Origin: Microbacter sp. GSS18
Lineage (GTDB): Bacteria > Actinomycetota > Actinomycetes > Actinomycetales > Microbacteriaceae
NCBI GenBank assembly: GCA_029319145.1
Contig: CP119753.1
Location: forward strand, 248,001-312,000
Length of the DNA stretch: 64,000 nt
Reading direction: 5' to 3'
In this document: positions 31,387-39,507 of the stretch, piece by piece
How the letters are laid out: each line of letters opens with the position of its first letter
Position numbering within the stretch: the first letter of the stretch is position 1
The notes under the pieces: generated by a model
What the model was told of the DNA's origin: nothing
Databases searched by the model: none
The model's input: only the letters and a program-made list of their open reading frames with translations
Translations under genes and position numbers: made by a program

Positions 31387-32319
31387 TCATGCCGGCAGCA
31401 GCGTGATCAAGGACGCCTCGGGGCGGCACGCGAACCGCACGGGCGCGTAGATCGAGTGGCCGAGACCGGCGCTGACGTTGAGCACCGCCGTGCGCCCGTC
31501 GTGGGTCCACGCGCTCAGCCCCCGGGCCTGGTCGAGCGGGATGTCGCAGTTGGCCACGAGCGCCGAGCGCGACCCCGGGATGCGCACCTGACCGCCGTGG
31601 GTGTGACCGGCGAAGATCACGTCCGCGCCGAGATCGGTGAACTCGTCGAGCACGAACCGGTACGGAGCGTGTGTGACCCCGAACGTCAGTGCCGCCGTGC
31701 TCGCCGACCGCATCGCCGCCACGGGACCGGGGAGGTCCTCCAGGCGGTCCCAGCCTCGATGAGCGTCGCTGATGCCGAACAGGTCGAACCGCTGACCGCC
31801 GGCCGCCAGCGACCCTACCGTGTTGTTCAGCGGCAGCCAGCCGAGCTCGTCCCCGAGGTAGGAGTCGAGGGCGCCGGTGTCGAGGGGTTCGGACGAATGG
31901 ACGGGCTTCGACGGTCCCGCGAAGTACATGAACGGGTTCCGCGGTGACGGCGAAGCGTGGTCGTTCGATCCGTGCACGAACGCGCCCGGAATGCCGCGCA
32001 GCGGCGCGAGCGCTTCACGCAGGCTCTCCAGCCCGCGCTCGTGCCCGAGGTTGTCGCCGGTGTTGATCACGAGGTCCGGCTGCAGCCCGGCCAGGCCCGC
32101 GATCCACCGCTGCTTGCGGTGCTGCCACGGCGCCATGTGTGCGTCCGAGATGTGCAGCACCCTCACCGGCTCGCTGCCGGCCGGCAGCACCCGCAGTGCG
32201 TGATGGCGGACCGTGAACAGATAGCGCTCGATCGCGACGCCCCAGATCGCCGCTCCCGCGCCGAGCGCCCCCACCGTGCCGAGCACGGTGAGGGCGCTGC
32301 GCGCTGCGCGCGTGGGCAT
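31387..32319 (-). CDS. Membrane-anchored metallophosphoesterase
   Basis: A 310-residue protein with an N-terminal membrane segment (ALTVLGTVGALGAGAAIWGVAI) and a calcineurin-like phosphoesterase domain facing outward. The metal motifs are complete: HISDAHM, VINTGDNLGH, FVHGSNDHA, GVTHAPYR and FAGHTHGGQV. The closest well-known relatives are YkuE/YaeI-type phosphodiesterases. Its ATG overlaps the stop of the penicillin-binding protein gene by one base, so it is translated from the same message; metallophosphoesterase-PBP pairs of this kind are common in actinobacteria. A role in envelope lipid or undecaprenyl phosphate turnover is possible but not shown. Confidence 0.9.
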   Translation of the reverse strand: MPTRAARSALTVLGTVGALGAGAAIWGVAIERYLFTVRHHALRVLPAGSEPVRVLHISDAHMAPWQHRKQRWIAGLAGLQPDLVINTGDNLGHERGLESLREALAPLRGIPGAFVHGSNDHASPSPRNPFMYFAGPSKPVHSSEPLDTGALDSYLGDELGWLPLNNTVGSLAAGGQRFDLFGISDAHRGWDRLEDLPGPVAAMRSASTAALTFGVTHAPYRFVLDEFTDLGADVIFAGHTHGGQVRIPGSRSALVANCDIPLDQARGLSAWTHDGRTAVLNVSAGLGHSIYAPVRFACRPEASLITLLPA

Positions 32320-34970
32320 CAGCCGTTGCCGCCGCCGCCGCCGCTGTTGCCGGGGCCGCCGACGCTGCCGCCGTCACCGGTGCCGCCGTCGCCGCCGCCG
32401 CAGCTGACGAGCGCGTAGTCGACGGTGATCTGCGTGTTCTGGTTGACCACGCTGCCGGCCCCCGGACTCGTGCTGGTCACACTGCCCTGGTTGTTGGCGT
32501 TCGGGTCCTCGACGCAGGATCCCTGCTGCACGTTGCCGAAGCCGGCTCTGCGCAGCTGGTTCATGGCGCGGTCGAGGCGCTCGCCCACGACGTCGGGCAC
32601 CTCGACGCCCTGGCCGTTGGAGGGACGGATCGTCACGACGGTTCCGCCCGCGACACGGCCCGGCCCGGGATTCTGCGAGGCGACGACGCCCTCACGCTCC
32701 GACGAGTCGACCGGATCGCCGACCGTCACCGAGAAGCCCGCGCGCTGCAGGATGTCGGTGGCATCCTCGATGCTGCGGCCGACGACGTTCGGCAGGTCGG
32801 TGAGGACCTGGCGCGTCAGCTGGCTGTCGGGGCTCGGGAACGCGTCACCGCCCCAGATCTGGTTGGCCTTGCCCTGGACCTCGCGACCGATGGAGTAGCG
32901 CAGATCCGACAGGCGCAGTCCCGCGTCCGTCCACGTCTGGAACAGGTCGATGTTCTCGCTGGGGTTGCCGACCCACGTCGCCGTGGCGATCTTGGTGCTG
33001 GCCTCCATGAGCCACGTCTGCTTCGACTCGTGCGTTCCCGTCTTGCCGATCACGGGCACGCCGTCATAGGGGTTGCCCGCCGCGCCGGTGCCGCCGTTCA
33101 TGACGCCCTGCAGCGCGTACGCGGCGGTCGCCGCGACGGCGGGGTCGAGCACCTGCGTGCAGTCGCGCTCGGGAAGCGTCCACTCGTTGCCCTCCGAGTC
33201 GGTGACCCGCTCGATCGCGCGCGGCTCGCAGTAGATGCCGTTGTTGGCGACGGTGGCGTAGGCCGCGGCCATCGACACGGGCGAGACGCTGTTGGTTCCG
33301 ATGATCGACGAGAGGGTCCTCATGTCGACCTCGTCGCCGTTGCCCTGCGTGACGCCCATCTTCGTGGCGACCTTCTTGATGTCGCACAGGTCGAGCTGCT
33401 CCGCCATCGCGAAGTAGCCGGTGTTCAGCGAGTCGCGCGTGAACTGCATGGGCGTGCCGACGTAGCCGGGCGCGCGGGCGAAGTTGTTGATGAGGTCGCC
33501 GCCGAAGTTGACCCAGTCACCGTCGCACGAGTTGGGGATCCGCTCGAAGACGTGCAGTCGTCCGTTGAGCACCTCGTTGACCGAGTGCCCCTTCTCGAGC
33601 CAGTCGATGAGGGTGAACAGCTTGAACGTCGACCCGGCCTCGAAGCCGATGGACTGTCCGAAGTCCGCGTCGCCGGCGTACACGATCGACGAGGCGCCCG
33701 CATCGCCGGACGCGGTCTCGTCGAACTTCGTGTTCTGCGTGATCGACACGATCCGGCCGGTCTCGGCCTCGACGCTGACGCTCGCGGCGCCGAACGGGGT
33801 GTCGCCGATCGAAGCGGGGGCGTAGTTGGACACCGTCGCCTGCGCGGACTTCTGCAGCTCCCAGTTCAGCGTCGTGTAGACGTTGAGGCCGCCGCGGCGC
33901 AGCGCCTCGGTGCGCTCGTCGGGCGTCGCGCCGAAGGCGTCGTCGCGCTCGATGACGTAGCGCACGTACTGGCAGAAGTACTCGGCGCCGCCGGCCTCGG
34001 CGCAGCCGGTCTTGGGCTGCGTGATCTTCGGCTCGATCGGGGCCTCGTAGACCTCGTCGAACTGCTCCTGGGTGATCTTGCCGTCGTCGAGCATGCGACC
34101 CAGCACGTACTGCTGACGCTGCTTGGTGAGGGCGTAGCCGTCCTCGGCGCCGTTGACGGGGTTGCCCTCGGAATCCGTGATCGAGCCGCCGGTACGGTCG
34201 ATGCGGTATGTGTTCGGGTTCTGGACGATGCCGGCCAGCGTGGCCGCCTGGGCGACGTTCAGATCGGCGGCCGAGACGCCGAAGTAATACTGCGCGGCCG
34301 CGTCGATGCCGTAGGTCGTGCCGCCGAAGTTGGCGATGTTGAGGTACCCGAGCAGGATCTCGTCCTTGGAGTACTTCTGCTCGAGGGCGATCGCGTAGCG
34401 CATCTCCTGGAGCTTGCGCTGGATGCCGTCGCTGCCGTCCGAGCGCGTCGCCTCGAACCAGCAGTTGTAGCGCTCCTCGTCGGACTCCGCCGTGGCCTCG
34501 CAGCGCTGGACGAGGATGTTCTTGACGTACTGCTGGCTGATCGAGGATCCACCCTGGGTCTCGCCGCCGCCGCGCAGGTTGCTCAGCACCGCGCGGGTCG
34601 TGCCGATGAGGTCGACGCCGCCGTGCTCGTAGTAGCGCGGGTCCTCACTGGAGAGGATCGCGTCGTACATCACCGGCGTGATCTCGTCGAACTCCACCGG
34701 CGAGCGGTTCTGGTCGTAGAACTGGGTGAGCTCCTGCCACTCGCCGTCCTCGTCCTTGGCGTAGATGGTGGTGGGGAGCATCAGCTTGTCGATGTCGAGC
34801 ACGCTCGGGAGGTTGTCGAACATCGTGATGGCGCTCGACGCGGCGGCGCCGGAGACGGCGATCGCGGGCGTGACGGTGGCGCTGATGAGCACACCGGCGA
34901 CGGCGCTGAGGCCAACGAGGCCGGCGAGACCGCCGAGCACACCGCTGGCCGTGCGTTTCGTATCGGGCAT
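32319..34970 (-). CDS. Class A penicillin-binding protein with two PASTA domains
   Basis: An 883-residue bifunctional cell-wall enzyme. One N-terminal membrane segment is followed by a GT51 glycosyltransferase (SSEDPRYYEHGGVD, then GGSSISQQYVKNI) and a transpeptidase domain with STFK (EAGSTFKLFTLIDWL), SLN (FTRDSLNTGYFA) and KTG (VIGKTGTHES). Two PASTA domains follow (LPNVVGRSIEDATDILQRAG, and VPDVVGERLDRAMNQLRRAG), then a Gly/Ser/Asn-rich tail. It polymerises and cross-links peptidoglycan. The ATG at 34970 is chosen because TACGAT on the minus strand (34983-34978) is 7 bases before it with no ribosome site. First gene of an operon with the metallophosphoesterase. The exact name (ponA-like) is left open. 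Confidence 0.95.
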   Translation of the reverse strand: MPDTKRTASGVLGGLAGLVGLSAVAGVLISATVTPAIAVSGAAASSAITMFDNLPSVLDIDKLMLPTTIYAKDEDGEWQELTQFYDQNRSPVEFDEITPVMYDAILSSEDPRYYEHGGVDLIGTTRAVLSNLRGGGETQGGSSISQQYVKNILVQRCEATAESDEERYNCWFEATRSDGSDGIQRKLQEMRYAIALEQKYSKDEILLGYLNIANFGGTTYGIDAAAQYYFGVSAADLNVAQAATLAGIVQNPNTYRIDRTGGSITDSEGNPVNGAEDGYALTKQRQQYVLGRMLDDGKITQEQFDEVYEAPIEPKITQPKTGCAEAGGAEYFCQYVRYVIERDDAFGATPDERTEALRRGGLNVYTTLNWELQKSAQATVSNYAPASIGDTPFGAASVSVEAETGRIVSITQNTKFDETASGDAGASSIVYAGDADFGQSIGFEAGSTFKLFTLIDWLEKGHSVNEVLNGRLHVFERIPNSCDGDWVNFGGDLINNFARAPGYVGTPMQFTRDSLNTGYFAMAEQLDLCDIKKVATKMGVTQGNGDEVDMRTLSSIIGTNSVSPVSMAAAYATVANNGIYCEPRAIERVTDSEGNEWTLPERDCTQVLDPAVAATAAYALQGVMNGGTGAAGNPYDGVPVIGKTGTHESKQTWLMEASTKIATATWVGNPSENIDLFQTWTDAGLRLSDLRYSIGREVQGKANQIWGGDAFPSPDSQLTRQVLTDLPNVVGRSIEDATDILQRAGFSVTVGDPVDSSEREGVVASQNPGPGRVAGGTVVTIRPSNGQGVEVPDVVGERLDRAMNQLRRAGFGNVQQGSCVEDPNANNQGSVTSTSPGAGSVVNQNTQITVDYALVSCGGGDGGTGDGGSVGGPGNSGGGGGNG

Positions 34971-35080
34971 AGGCTTGATCGTAGGGGACAACCCTGGGGG
35001 AACCCCCGACGGCGGCCTGCCGCGGACGGGCATTCCCAGCGTCTTCCCACCCCTTCCCGCCCTACTTCCGAGGAGCCTCG

Positions 35081-35302
35081 ATGACGACGTGGGAGTACCT
35101 CACCACGCCCCTTCTGATCCACAACACCGCCGCGATCCTCAACAACTGGGGCAAGCAGGGCTGGGAGCTCGTGCAGGTCGTGCCCGGCCCCGAAGGCGGG
35201 CTCGTCGCGTACTTCAAGCGCCCCATGGGCGGCGGTGCCGCCAACGCCGGGCTCGGCGCCGCGGCCGAGGCCGCCAAGCAGTTCGAGGGGGAGGGGGCAT
35301 GA
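35081..35302 (+). CDS. Small DUF4177-like protein
   Basis: A 73-residue protein beginning MTTWEYLTTPLL and containing NNWGKQGWELVQVVPGPEG, the pattern of DUF4177 proteins, with an Ala/Gly-rich C-terminus. The ATG follows GAGGAG. Its stop overlaps the start of the RidA gene by 4 bp, so the two are coupled. No membrane segment. The function is unknown; DUF4177-RidA pairing recurs in actinobacteria as far as I recall. Confidence 0.8.
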   Translation: MTTWEYLTTPLLIHNTAAILNNWGKQGWELVQVVPGPEGGLVAYFKRPMGGGAANAGLGAAAEAAKQFEGEGA

Positions 35303-35766
35303 CCGTCTCCGCTCGACTGGCAGAGCTCGGCATCGACCTGCCCGACGTGGTTCCGCCCGTCGCGGCCTACATCCCGGCCAAGGTCCACGGCGACCTCGTC
35401 TACACGTCGGGCCAGCTGCCCATGGTCTCCGGCGCGCTGCCTGCCACCGGCAAGGTCGGCGACGGGCACGGTCTCGTGCCGGCGTCCGACGCCAAGGACT
35501 ACGCGCGCCGGTGCGCGCTCAACGCCCTCGCGGCCGCGGCGGCCGTCGTCGGCGGCGTCGACCGCATCGCCGGCGTCGTGAAGGTCGTGGGCTTCGTGTC
35601 GTCGGTGCCGGAGTTCACCGGGCAGCCCGGCGTCATCAACGGCGCCAGCGAAGTGCTCGGAGAGATCTTCGGCGACGCCGGGCGCCACGCGCGCTCCGCC
35701 GTCGGCGTCCCGGTGCTGCCGCTGGACAGCCCCGTCGAGGTCGAGGTCGTCTTCAGCCTGGCCTGA
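35299..35766 (+). CDS. RidA family protein (YjgF/UK114)
   Basis: A 155-residue RidA-like protein: LVYTSGQLPMVSGALPATGKVG at the start, CALNALAAAAAVVGGVDRIAGVVKVVGFVSS in the middle and ARSAVGVPVLPLDSPVEVEVVF at the end, where the family's catalytic Arg is expected in the H/GARSAVGV segment. Classical RidA hydrolyses reactive enamine/imine intermediates made by PLP enzymes; this longer subgroup may differ. Translation is coupled to the DUF4177 gene (ATGA overlap). The stop codon sits inside a 17-bp tandem repeat. Confidence 0.9.
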   Translation: MTVSARLAELGIDLPDVVPPVAAYIPAKVHGDLVYTSGQLPMVSGALPATGKVGDGHGLVPASDAKDYARRCALNALAAAAAVVGGVDRIAGVVKVVGFVSSVPEFTGQPGVINGASEVLGEIFGDAGRHARSAVGVPVLPLDSPVEVEVVFSLA

Positions 35767-35811
35767 GCCTCTCGCACGCCTGAGCCTCTCGCACGCCTGA
35801 GCCTCTCGCAC
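35761..35811 (+). repeat. 17-bp tandem repeat, three full copies, spanning the RidA stop codon
   Basis: GCCTGAGCCTCTCGCAC is repeated at 35761-35777, 35778-35794 and 35795-35811, followed by a partial copy. Each unit contains TGA, and the first copy supplies the RidA stop codon. Confidence 0.93.
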
Positions 35812-35812
35812 G

Positions 35813-35855
35813 CCTGAGGGGCGGATGCCGCCGCCCGCAGCATCCGCCCCTCAGG
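35813..35855. terminator. Strong 16-bp hairpin after RidA
   Basis: CCTGAGGGGCGGATGC (35813-35828) pairs perfectly with GCATCCGCCCCTCAGG (35840-35855) over an 11-base loop. It lies 47 bp past the RidA stop and between convergent RidA and acs. It is a probable bidirectional terminator, though without a long T-run. Confidence 0.75.
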
Positions 35856-35860
35856 CATCT

Positions 35861-36007
35861 GTGTCCCACTTCTTGCCGCCCGACCGCGCTCCGCGCGACC
35901 AGAATCGGGACACGCCGACCCATGTGCGCGCCGCACCTTCGGTGCCTGTGCGTGCGTGTCCCACTTCTTGCCGCTCGACGTCGGTCGAGGCGACAGAAAG
36001 TGGGACA
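35861..36007. repeat. Two copies of a ~52-bp palindromic repeat (TGTCCCACTTCTTGCCG type)
   Basis: Copy A (35861-35913) and copy B (35956-36007) both begin GTGTCCCACTTCTTGCCGC and end with an inverted arm (CAGAATCGGGACAC and CAGAAAGTGGGACA). The arms of copy B pair as TGTCCCACTT / AAGTGGGACA; the centre differs between copies. This looks like a REP-type intergenic palindrome between RidA and acs. Confidence 0.8.
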
Positions 36008-36022
36008 TGAAGCGGATGCGGG

Positions 36023-37990
36023 CTACTTCACCTGAGCCGAGATGACGCTCATGACCGCCGTGTCGGCGAGCGTCGTGGTGTCGCCGACCTCGCGGCCCTC
36101 GGCGACGTCGCGCAGCAGGCGGCGCATGATCTTGCCTGAGCGGGTCTTGGGCAGTTCGCTGACGATGTAGATGTCGCGGGGCCGCGCGATCGGGCCGATC
36201 TGCTCGCCGACCCACGAGCGCAGCTGCGCCGCGAGACCTTCGGCGGTGTGCGCCTTGAGGAAGCTCTCCTTCAGGATCACGAACGCGACGACCGCCTGAC
36301 CCGTGGTCTCGTCGGATGCGCCGACCACGGCAGCCTCGGCCGTGGCCTCGTGGGCGACGAGCGACGACTCGATCTCGGCGGTCGAGAGGCGATGGCCCGA
36401 GACGTTCATGACGTCGTCGACGCGACCCATGAGCCACACGTCGCCGTCCTCGTCCAGGCGCGCGCCGTCGCCGGCGAAGTAGAAGCCCTTGTGGGCGAAC
36501 TTGTCCCAGTAGGTCTCGACGAACCGCTCGGGGTCGCCCCAGATGCCGCGCAGCATGCTGGGCCACGGCTCGGTGATCACCAGCAGCCCCCCGTTGCCGG
36601 TGCCGACGTGGACGCCGGCCTCGTCGACGACGTCGACCGAGATGCCGGGCACGGCGACCTGGGCGGCACCCGGCTTGGTGACCGTGACGCCAGGCAGGGC
36701 CGAGATCATGATGGCGCCGGTCTCGGTCTGCCACCACGTGTCGACGATCGGCGCGCGGTCCTCGCCGATGACGTCGCGGTACCAGACCCACGCCTCGGGG
36801 TTGATGGGCTCGCCCACCGAGCCGAGCACACGCACGCTCGTCAGGTCGAAGGACTGCGGGATCTGGCGGCCCAGCTTCATGAACGAGCGGATGGCGGTCG
36901 GCGCGGTGTAGAAGACGCTCACGCCGTACTTCTCGATGATCTCCCACCAGCGCCCCGGGTGCGGCGTGTCGGGGGTGCCCTCGTAGAGCACCTGCGTCGC
37001 GCCGTTGGCGAGCGGGCCGTACGTGACGTAGGAGTGCCCTGTGATCCAGCCGATGTCGGCGGTGCACCAGTAGACGTCGGATTCGGGGTGGATGTCGTGC
37101 ACGACCCGGTTGGTGAAGGTCGCCTGCGTGAGGTAGCCGCCCGAGGTGTGCAGAATGCCCTTGGGCTTCCCGGTCGTGCCCGACGTGTAGAGGATGAACA
37201 GCGGGTTCTCGGCGGGGAACGGCTGGGCTTCGTGGTCGGCCGACGCGGCGGGCACGACGTCGTGCCACCACAGGTCGCGGCCCTCGGTCCAGGCCACCTC
37301 GTTCTCGCCGCGCTTGACGACGATGACGTGCTCGACGGTCTCCTGCGCGCCGGAGCCGCGATCGGCGAGGGCCTGATCGACGGCCGGCTTGAGCGGCGAC
37401 ACCTTGCCCTTGCGCCAGCCGCCGTCGGCGGTGATCACCAGGCGCGCGCCGGCGTCGTCGATGCGCGCGCGCAGCGAGTCGGCCGAGAAGCCGCCGAACA
37501 CGACCGAGTGGATGGCGCCGACGCGGGCGACGGCGAGCATGGCGGCGACGGCTTCGGGGATCATCGGCATGTAGATCGCGACGCGGTCGCCGTGGCCGAT
37601 CCCGAGGCCCTCGAGGACGTTCGCGAGGCGCTTGACCTCGTCGGTCAGCTCGGCGTAGGTGACGCGGCGCTCGTCGCCGGGCTCGCCCTCCCACAGCAGC
37701 GCGACGCGGTCGCCGTTGCCGGCTTCGACGTGGCGGTCGAGGCAGTTGTACGACACGTTGAGCTCGCCGTCGGCGAACCACTGCGCGAACGGCGGGTTCG
37801 ACCAGTCGAGGACCTCGGTGAACGGCGTGTGCCAGTGCAGCAGCTCACGGGCCTGTTCGGCCCAGAAGCCCTCACGGTCGACCTTCGCCCGGTCGTAGAG
37901 GTCTCCATCGGCGACGGCCTGCGCCACGAATTCCCTGCTGGGGGCGAAGTGCCGGGTCTCATTGAGAAGGTGGTCGATCTGGCTGCTCAT
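36023..37990 (-). CDS. acs: Acetyl-CoA synthetase
   Basis: A 655-residue AMP-forming enzyme of standard length. The adenylation P-loop is LFILYTSGTTGKPKGILHT, the acetate-pocket and A5 regions are DTWWQTETGAIM, the hinge is YFAGDGARLDEDGDVWLMGRVDD, and the C-terminal catalytic lysine lies in ELPKTRSGKIMRR, the site commonly acetylated to switch the enzyme off. It activates acetate to acetyl-CoA at low acetate. The ATG follows AAAGGAG. A TACCCT -10 lies about 55 bp upstream on the minus strand. Divergent from the 6C RNA and tad genes, an order that recalls the acs-tad region of mycobacteria. Confidence 0.97.
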   Translation of the reverse strand: MSSQIDHLLNETRHFAPSREFVAQAVADGDLYDRAKVDREGFWAEQARELLHWHTPFTEVLDWSNPPFAQWFADGELNVSYNCLDRHVEAGNGDRVALLWEGEPGDERRVTYAELTDEVKRLANVLEGLGIGHGDRVAIYMPMIPEAVAAMLAVARVGAIHSVVFGGFSADSLRARIDDAGARLVITADGGWRKGKVSPLKPAVDQALADRGSGAQETVEHVIVVKRGENEVAWTEGRDLWWHDVVPAASADHEAQPFPAENPLFILYTSGTTGKPKGILHTSGGYLTQATFTNRVVHDIHPESDVYWCTADIGWITGHSYVTYGPLANGATQVLYEGTPDTPHPGRWWEIIEKYGVSVFYTAPTAIRSFMKLGRQIPQSFDLTSVRVLGSVGEPINPEAWVWYRDVIGEDRAPIVDTWWQTETGAIMISALPGVTVTKPGAAQVAVPGISVDVVDEAGVHVGTGNGGLLVITEPWPSMLRGIWGDPERFVETYWDKFAHKGFYFAGDGARLDEDGDVWLMGRVDDVMNVSGHRLSTAEIESSLVAHEATAEAAVVGASDETTGQAVVAFVILKESFLKAHTAEGLAAQLRSWVGEQIGPIARPRDIYIVSELPKTRSGKIMRRLLRDVAEGREVGDTTTLADTAVMSVISAQVK

Positions 37991-38146
37991 GCGGCGCGCT
38001 CCTTTGCGTGCAGACGGGGAAGCCGACGTTCGGCGAGTCTGAGATGCGAGGGTACCGATCCGCCTGCGGACGCACTACCTCCGATAGTGGGGGGGTCCAC
38101 GCGAACCCGAACAACCGATATATCAGTTCGGCAAGCGCTCTTCTGT

Positions 38147-38176
38147 TTGTCCTCCCGCGCGGTTCTCGCCTATGCT
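38147..38176 (+). promoter_or_regulatory. Promoter of the 6C RNA
   Basis: TTGTCC (38147-38152) and TATGCT (38171-38176) are 18 bp apart and predict transcription start near 38183. Just upstream, AACCGATATATCAGTTCGG (38113-38131) contains a short AT-rich palindrome in an otherwise GC-rich gap and may be a regulator site or the outer acs promoter. Confidence 0.7.
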
Positions 38177-38182
38177 CGTGAG

Positions 38183-38292
38183 CGGCCGAACATCTGATTC
38201 TGGCATTGCGGCACCCGAGTCACCCCCCGAAGTGCGGTGCCGCGCGTGGCGGCATCCCATTCCCCCCATGGGATGCCGCCCCTTACTTTTTC
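38183..38292 (+). ncRNA. 6C small RNA
   Basis: A transcript of about 110 nt with no credible reading frame. It has the two hallmarks of the actinobacterial 6C RNA: two stem-loops each exposing six cytosines. Hairpin 1 is closed by GCGGCAC / GTGCCGC (about 38208-38243) and contains CACCCCCCG. Hairpin 2 is a perfect 13-bp stem, GGCGGCATCCCAT / ATGGGATGCCGCC (38248-38260, 38268-38280), with loop TCCCCCC, followed by CTTACTTTTT as an intrinsic terminator. In Mycobacterium and Streptomyces the 6C RNA lies beside tad/septum-related genes; here it is 137 bp before a tad cluster. 6C loops are thought to pair with G-rich target mRNAs. Confidence 0.88.
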
Positions 38293-38428
38293 TGGACGGG
38301 TTCCAAGAATCGCGCGGAGCGGCCGTCTCGGCACTCTTCTCCTCCCCAGGTCCCCGGCACAGGCGCACCGTCCACGGGTGCTGGGGCACCGGCCCGGTGG
38401 GCGAGCGAAGGCACCTACCTTCGGGGGC

Positions 38429-39507
38429 ATGTCCGAGCCCTTCGTCGTCCGGCCTCGCGCCTCGTCGCTCTCCACCGCCGGCTCCCTCGCGACCCCTGCA
38501 CGGTGGGCGGTGACTGCGCCCGAGCCCGAGCCCGAGCCGCTCGACGAGGTCGTCGCCGAGGCGCCCGCGCCCCGCCCGGCCGCGCTCGAGCGGTTCGGAT
38601 CGCTGCTGGACGACCCCGATGTCTCGGACGTGTTCGTCAACGGCTCACAGGGCCTGTTCGCCGATCGGGGACGCGGCGCCGAGCCGGTGCCCGGCTGGAG
38701 CGCCGGCGAGGAGGAGGTGCGCGAGCTCGCGGTGGCGCTCATCGGTCTCGGCGGGCGTCACATCGACGACGCCTCGCCCGCCGTCGACGTGCGCTCGACG
38801 GCGGGCTGCGCGTGCACGCGGTGCTCCCGCCGGTCGCCGTCGACGGCACGGCGATCTCGATCCGGGTCCCGCGACGGGATCAGCCGACCCTCGTCGAGCT
38901 CGAGCAGCGGGGGATGTTTCCGGCCGCCGCGCGCCGGAGCCTGGAGGCGATGGTGGCACGCCGCGACAACGTCCTGGTCACCGGCCCGGCCGGCGCGGGG
39001 AAGACGACGCTGCTGGCGGCCCTCCTGTCCGCGGCCGACGAACGCGAGCGCATCGTCACCGTCGAGGATGTCGCCGAGCTCCGCCTCAGGCATCCGCACC
39101 ACATCCGCCTCGAGGCGCGCCAGCCCAACCTCGAGGGTGCGGGCGCCGTCGGGCTGTCGCGTCTCGTGCGCGAGGCGCTGCGCATGCGCCCCGACCGCCT
39201 CGTGGTCGGGGAGTGCCGCGGCGCGGAGATCCGCGACCTCCTCGCCGCGCTCAACACGGGTCACGACGGCGGGGCGGGAACCCTCCACGCCAACGGCCTG
39301 GCCGACGTCCCCGCCCGGCTCGAGAATCTGGGCGCGCTCGCCGGTCTCGACGACCGCGCGGTCGCGCGCCAGGCCGCGAGCGCCATCGATCTCGTGGTCC
39401 ACGTCGGCAGGCGCCACGACGGCGCTCGGAGCCTCGTGGGCGTCGGTAGACCCGCTGTGTCCGCAGACGGGCGACTCACGATCGAGGAGGTGCCGTGCGC
39501 CGTCTGA
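38429..39507 (+). pseudogene. TadA/CpaF-type secretion ATPase, disrupted by a one-base deletion
   Basis: The N-terminal part (from ATG 38429: MSEPFVVRPRASS..., FGSLLDDPDVSDVFVNG, GGRHIDDASPAVDVR) is in one frame. The rest is in the frame shifted by -1: DGGLRVHAVLPPVAVDG, Walker A NVLVTGPAGAGKTTLLAALL, IVTVEDVAELRL, Walker B ALRMRPDRLVVGECRGAEIRDLL, His box GGAGTLHANG. Adding one base near 38794 (so that CGC-TCG becomes CGC-CTC-GAC) restores a 359-residue protein, and the total length (1079 nt) is one short of a multiple of three. TACCTT (38416-38421) lies 7 bases before the ATG, suggesting a leaderless start. The ATPase would power assembly of a Flp/Tad-like pilus. It may be a true mutation or a sequencing error. 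Confidence 0.85.

Noticed and set aside
38172..38513. 113-residue frame over the 6C RNA
   Set aside because: It crosses the hairpins and the intrinsic terminator of the small RNA and shows no protein-like features.
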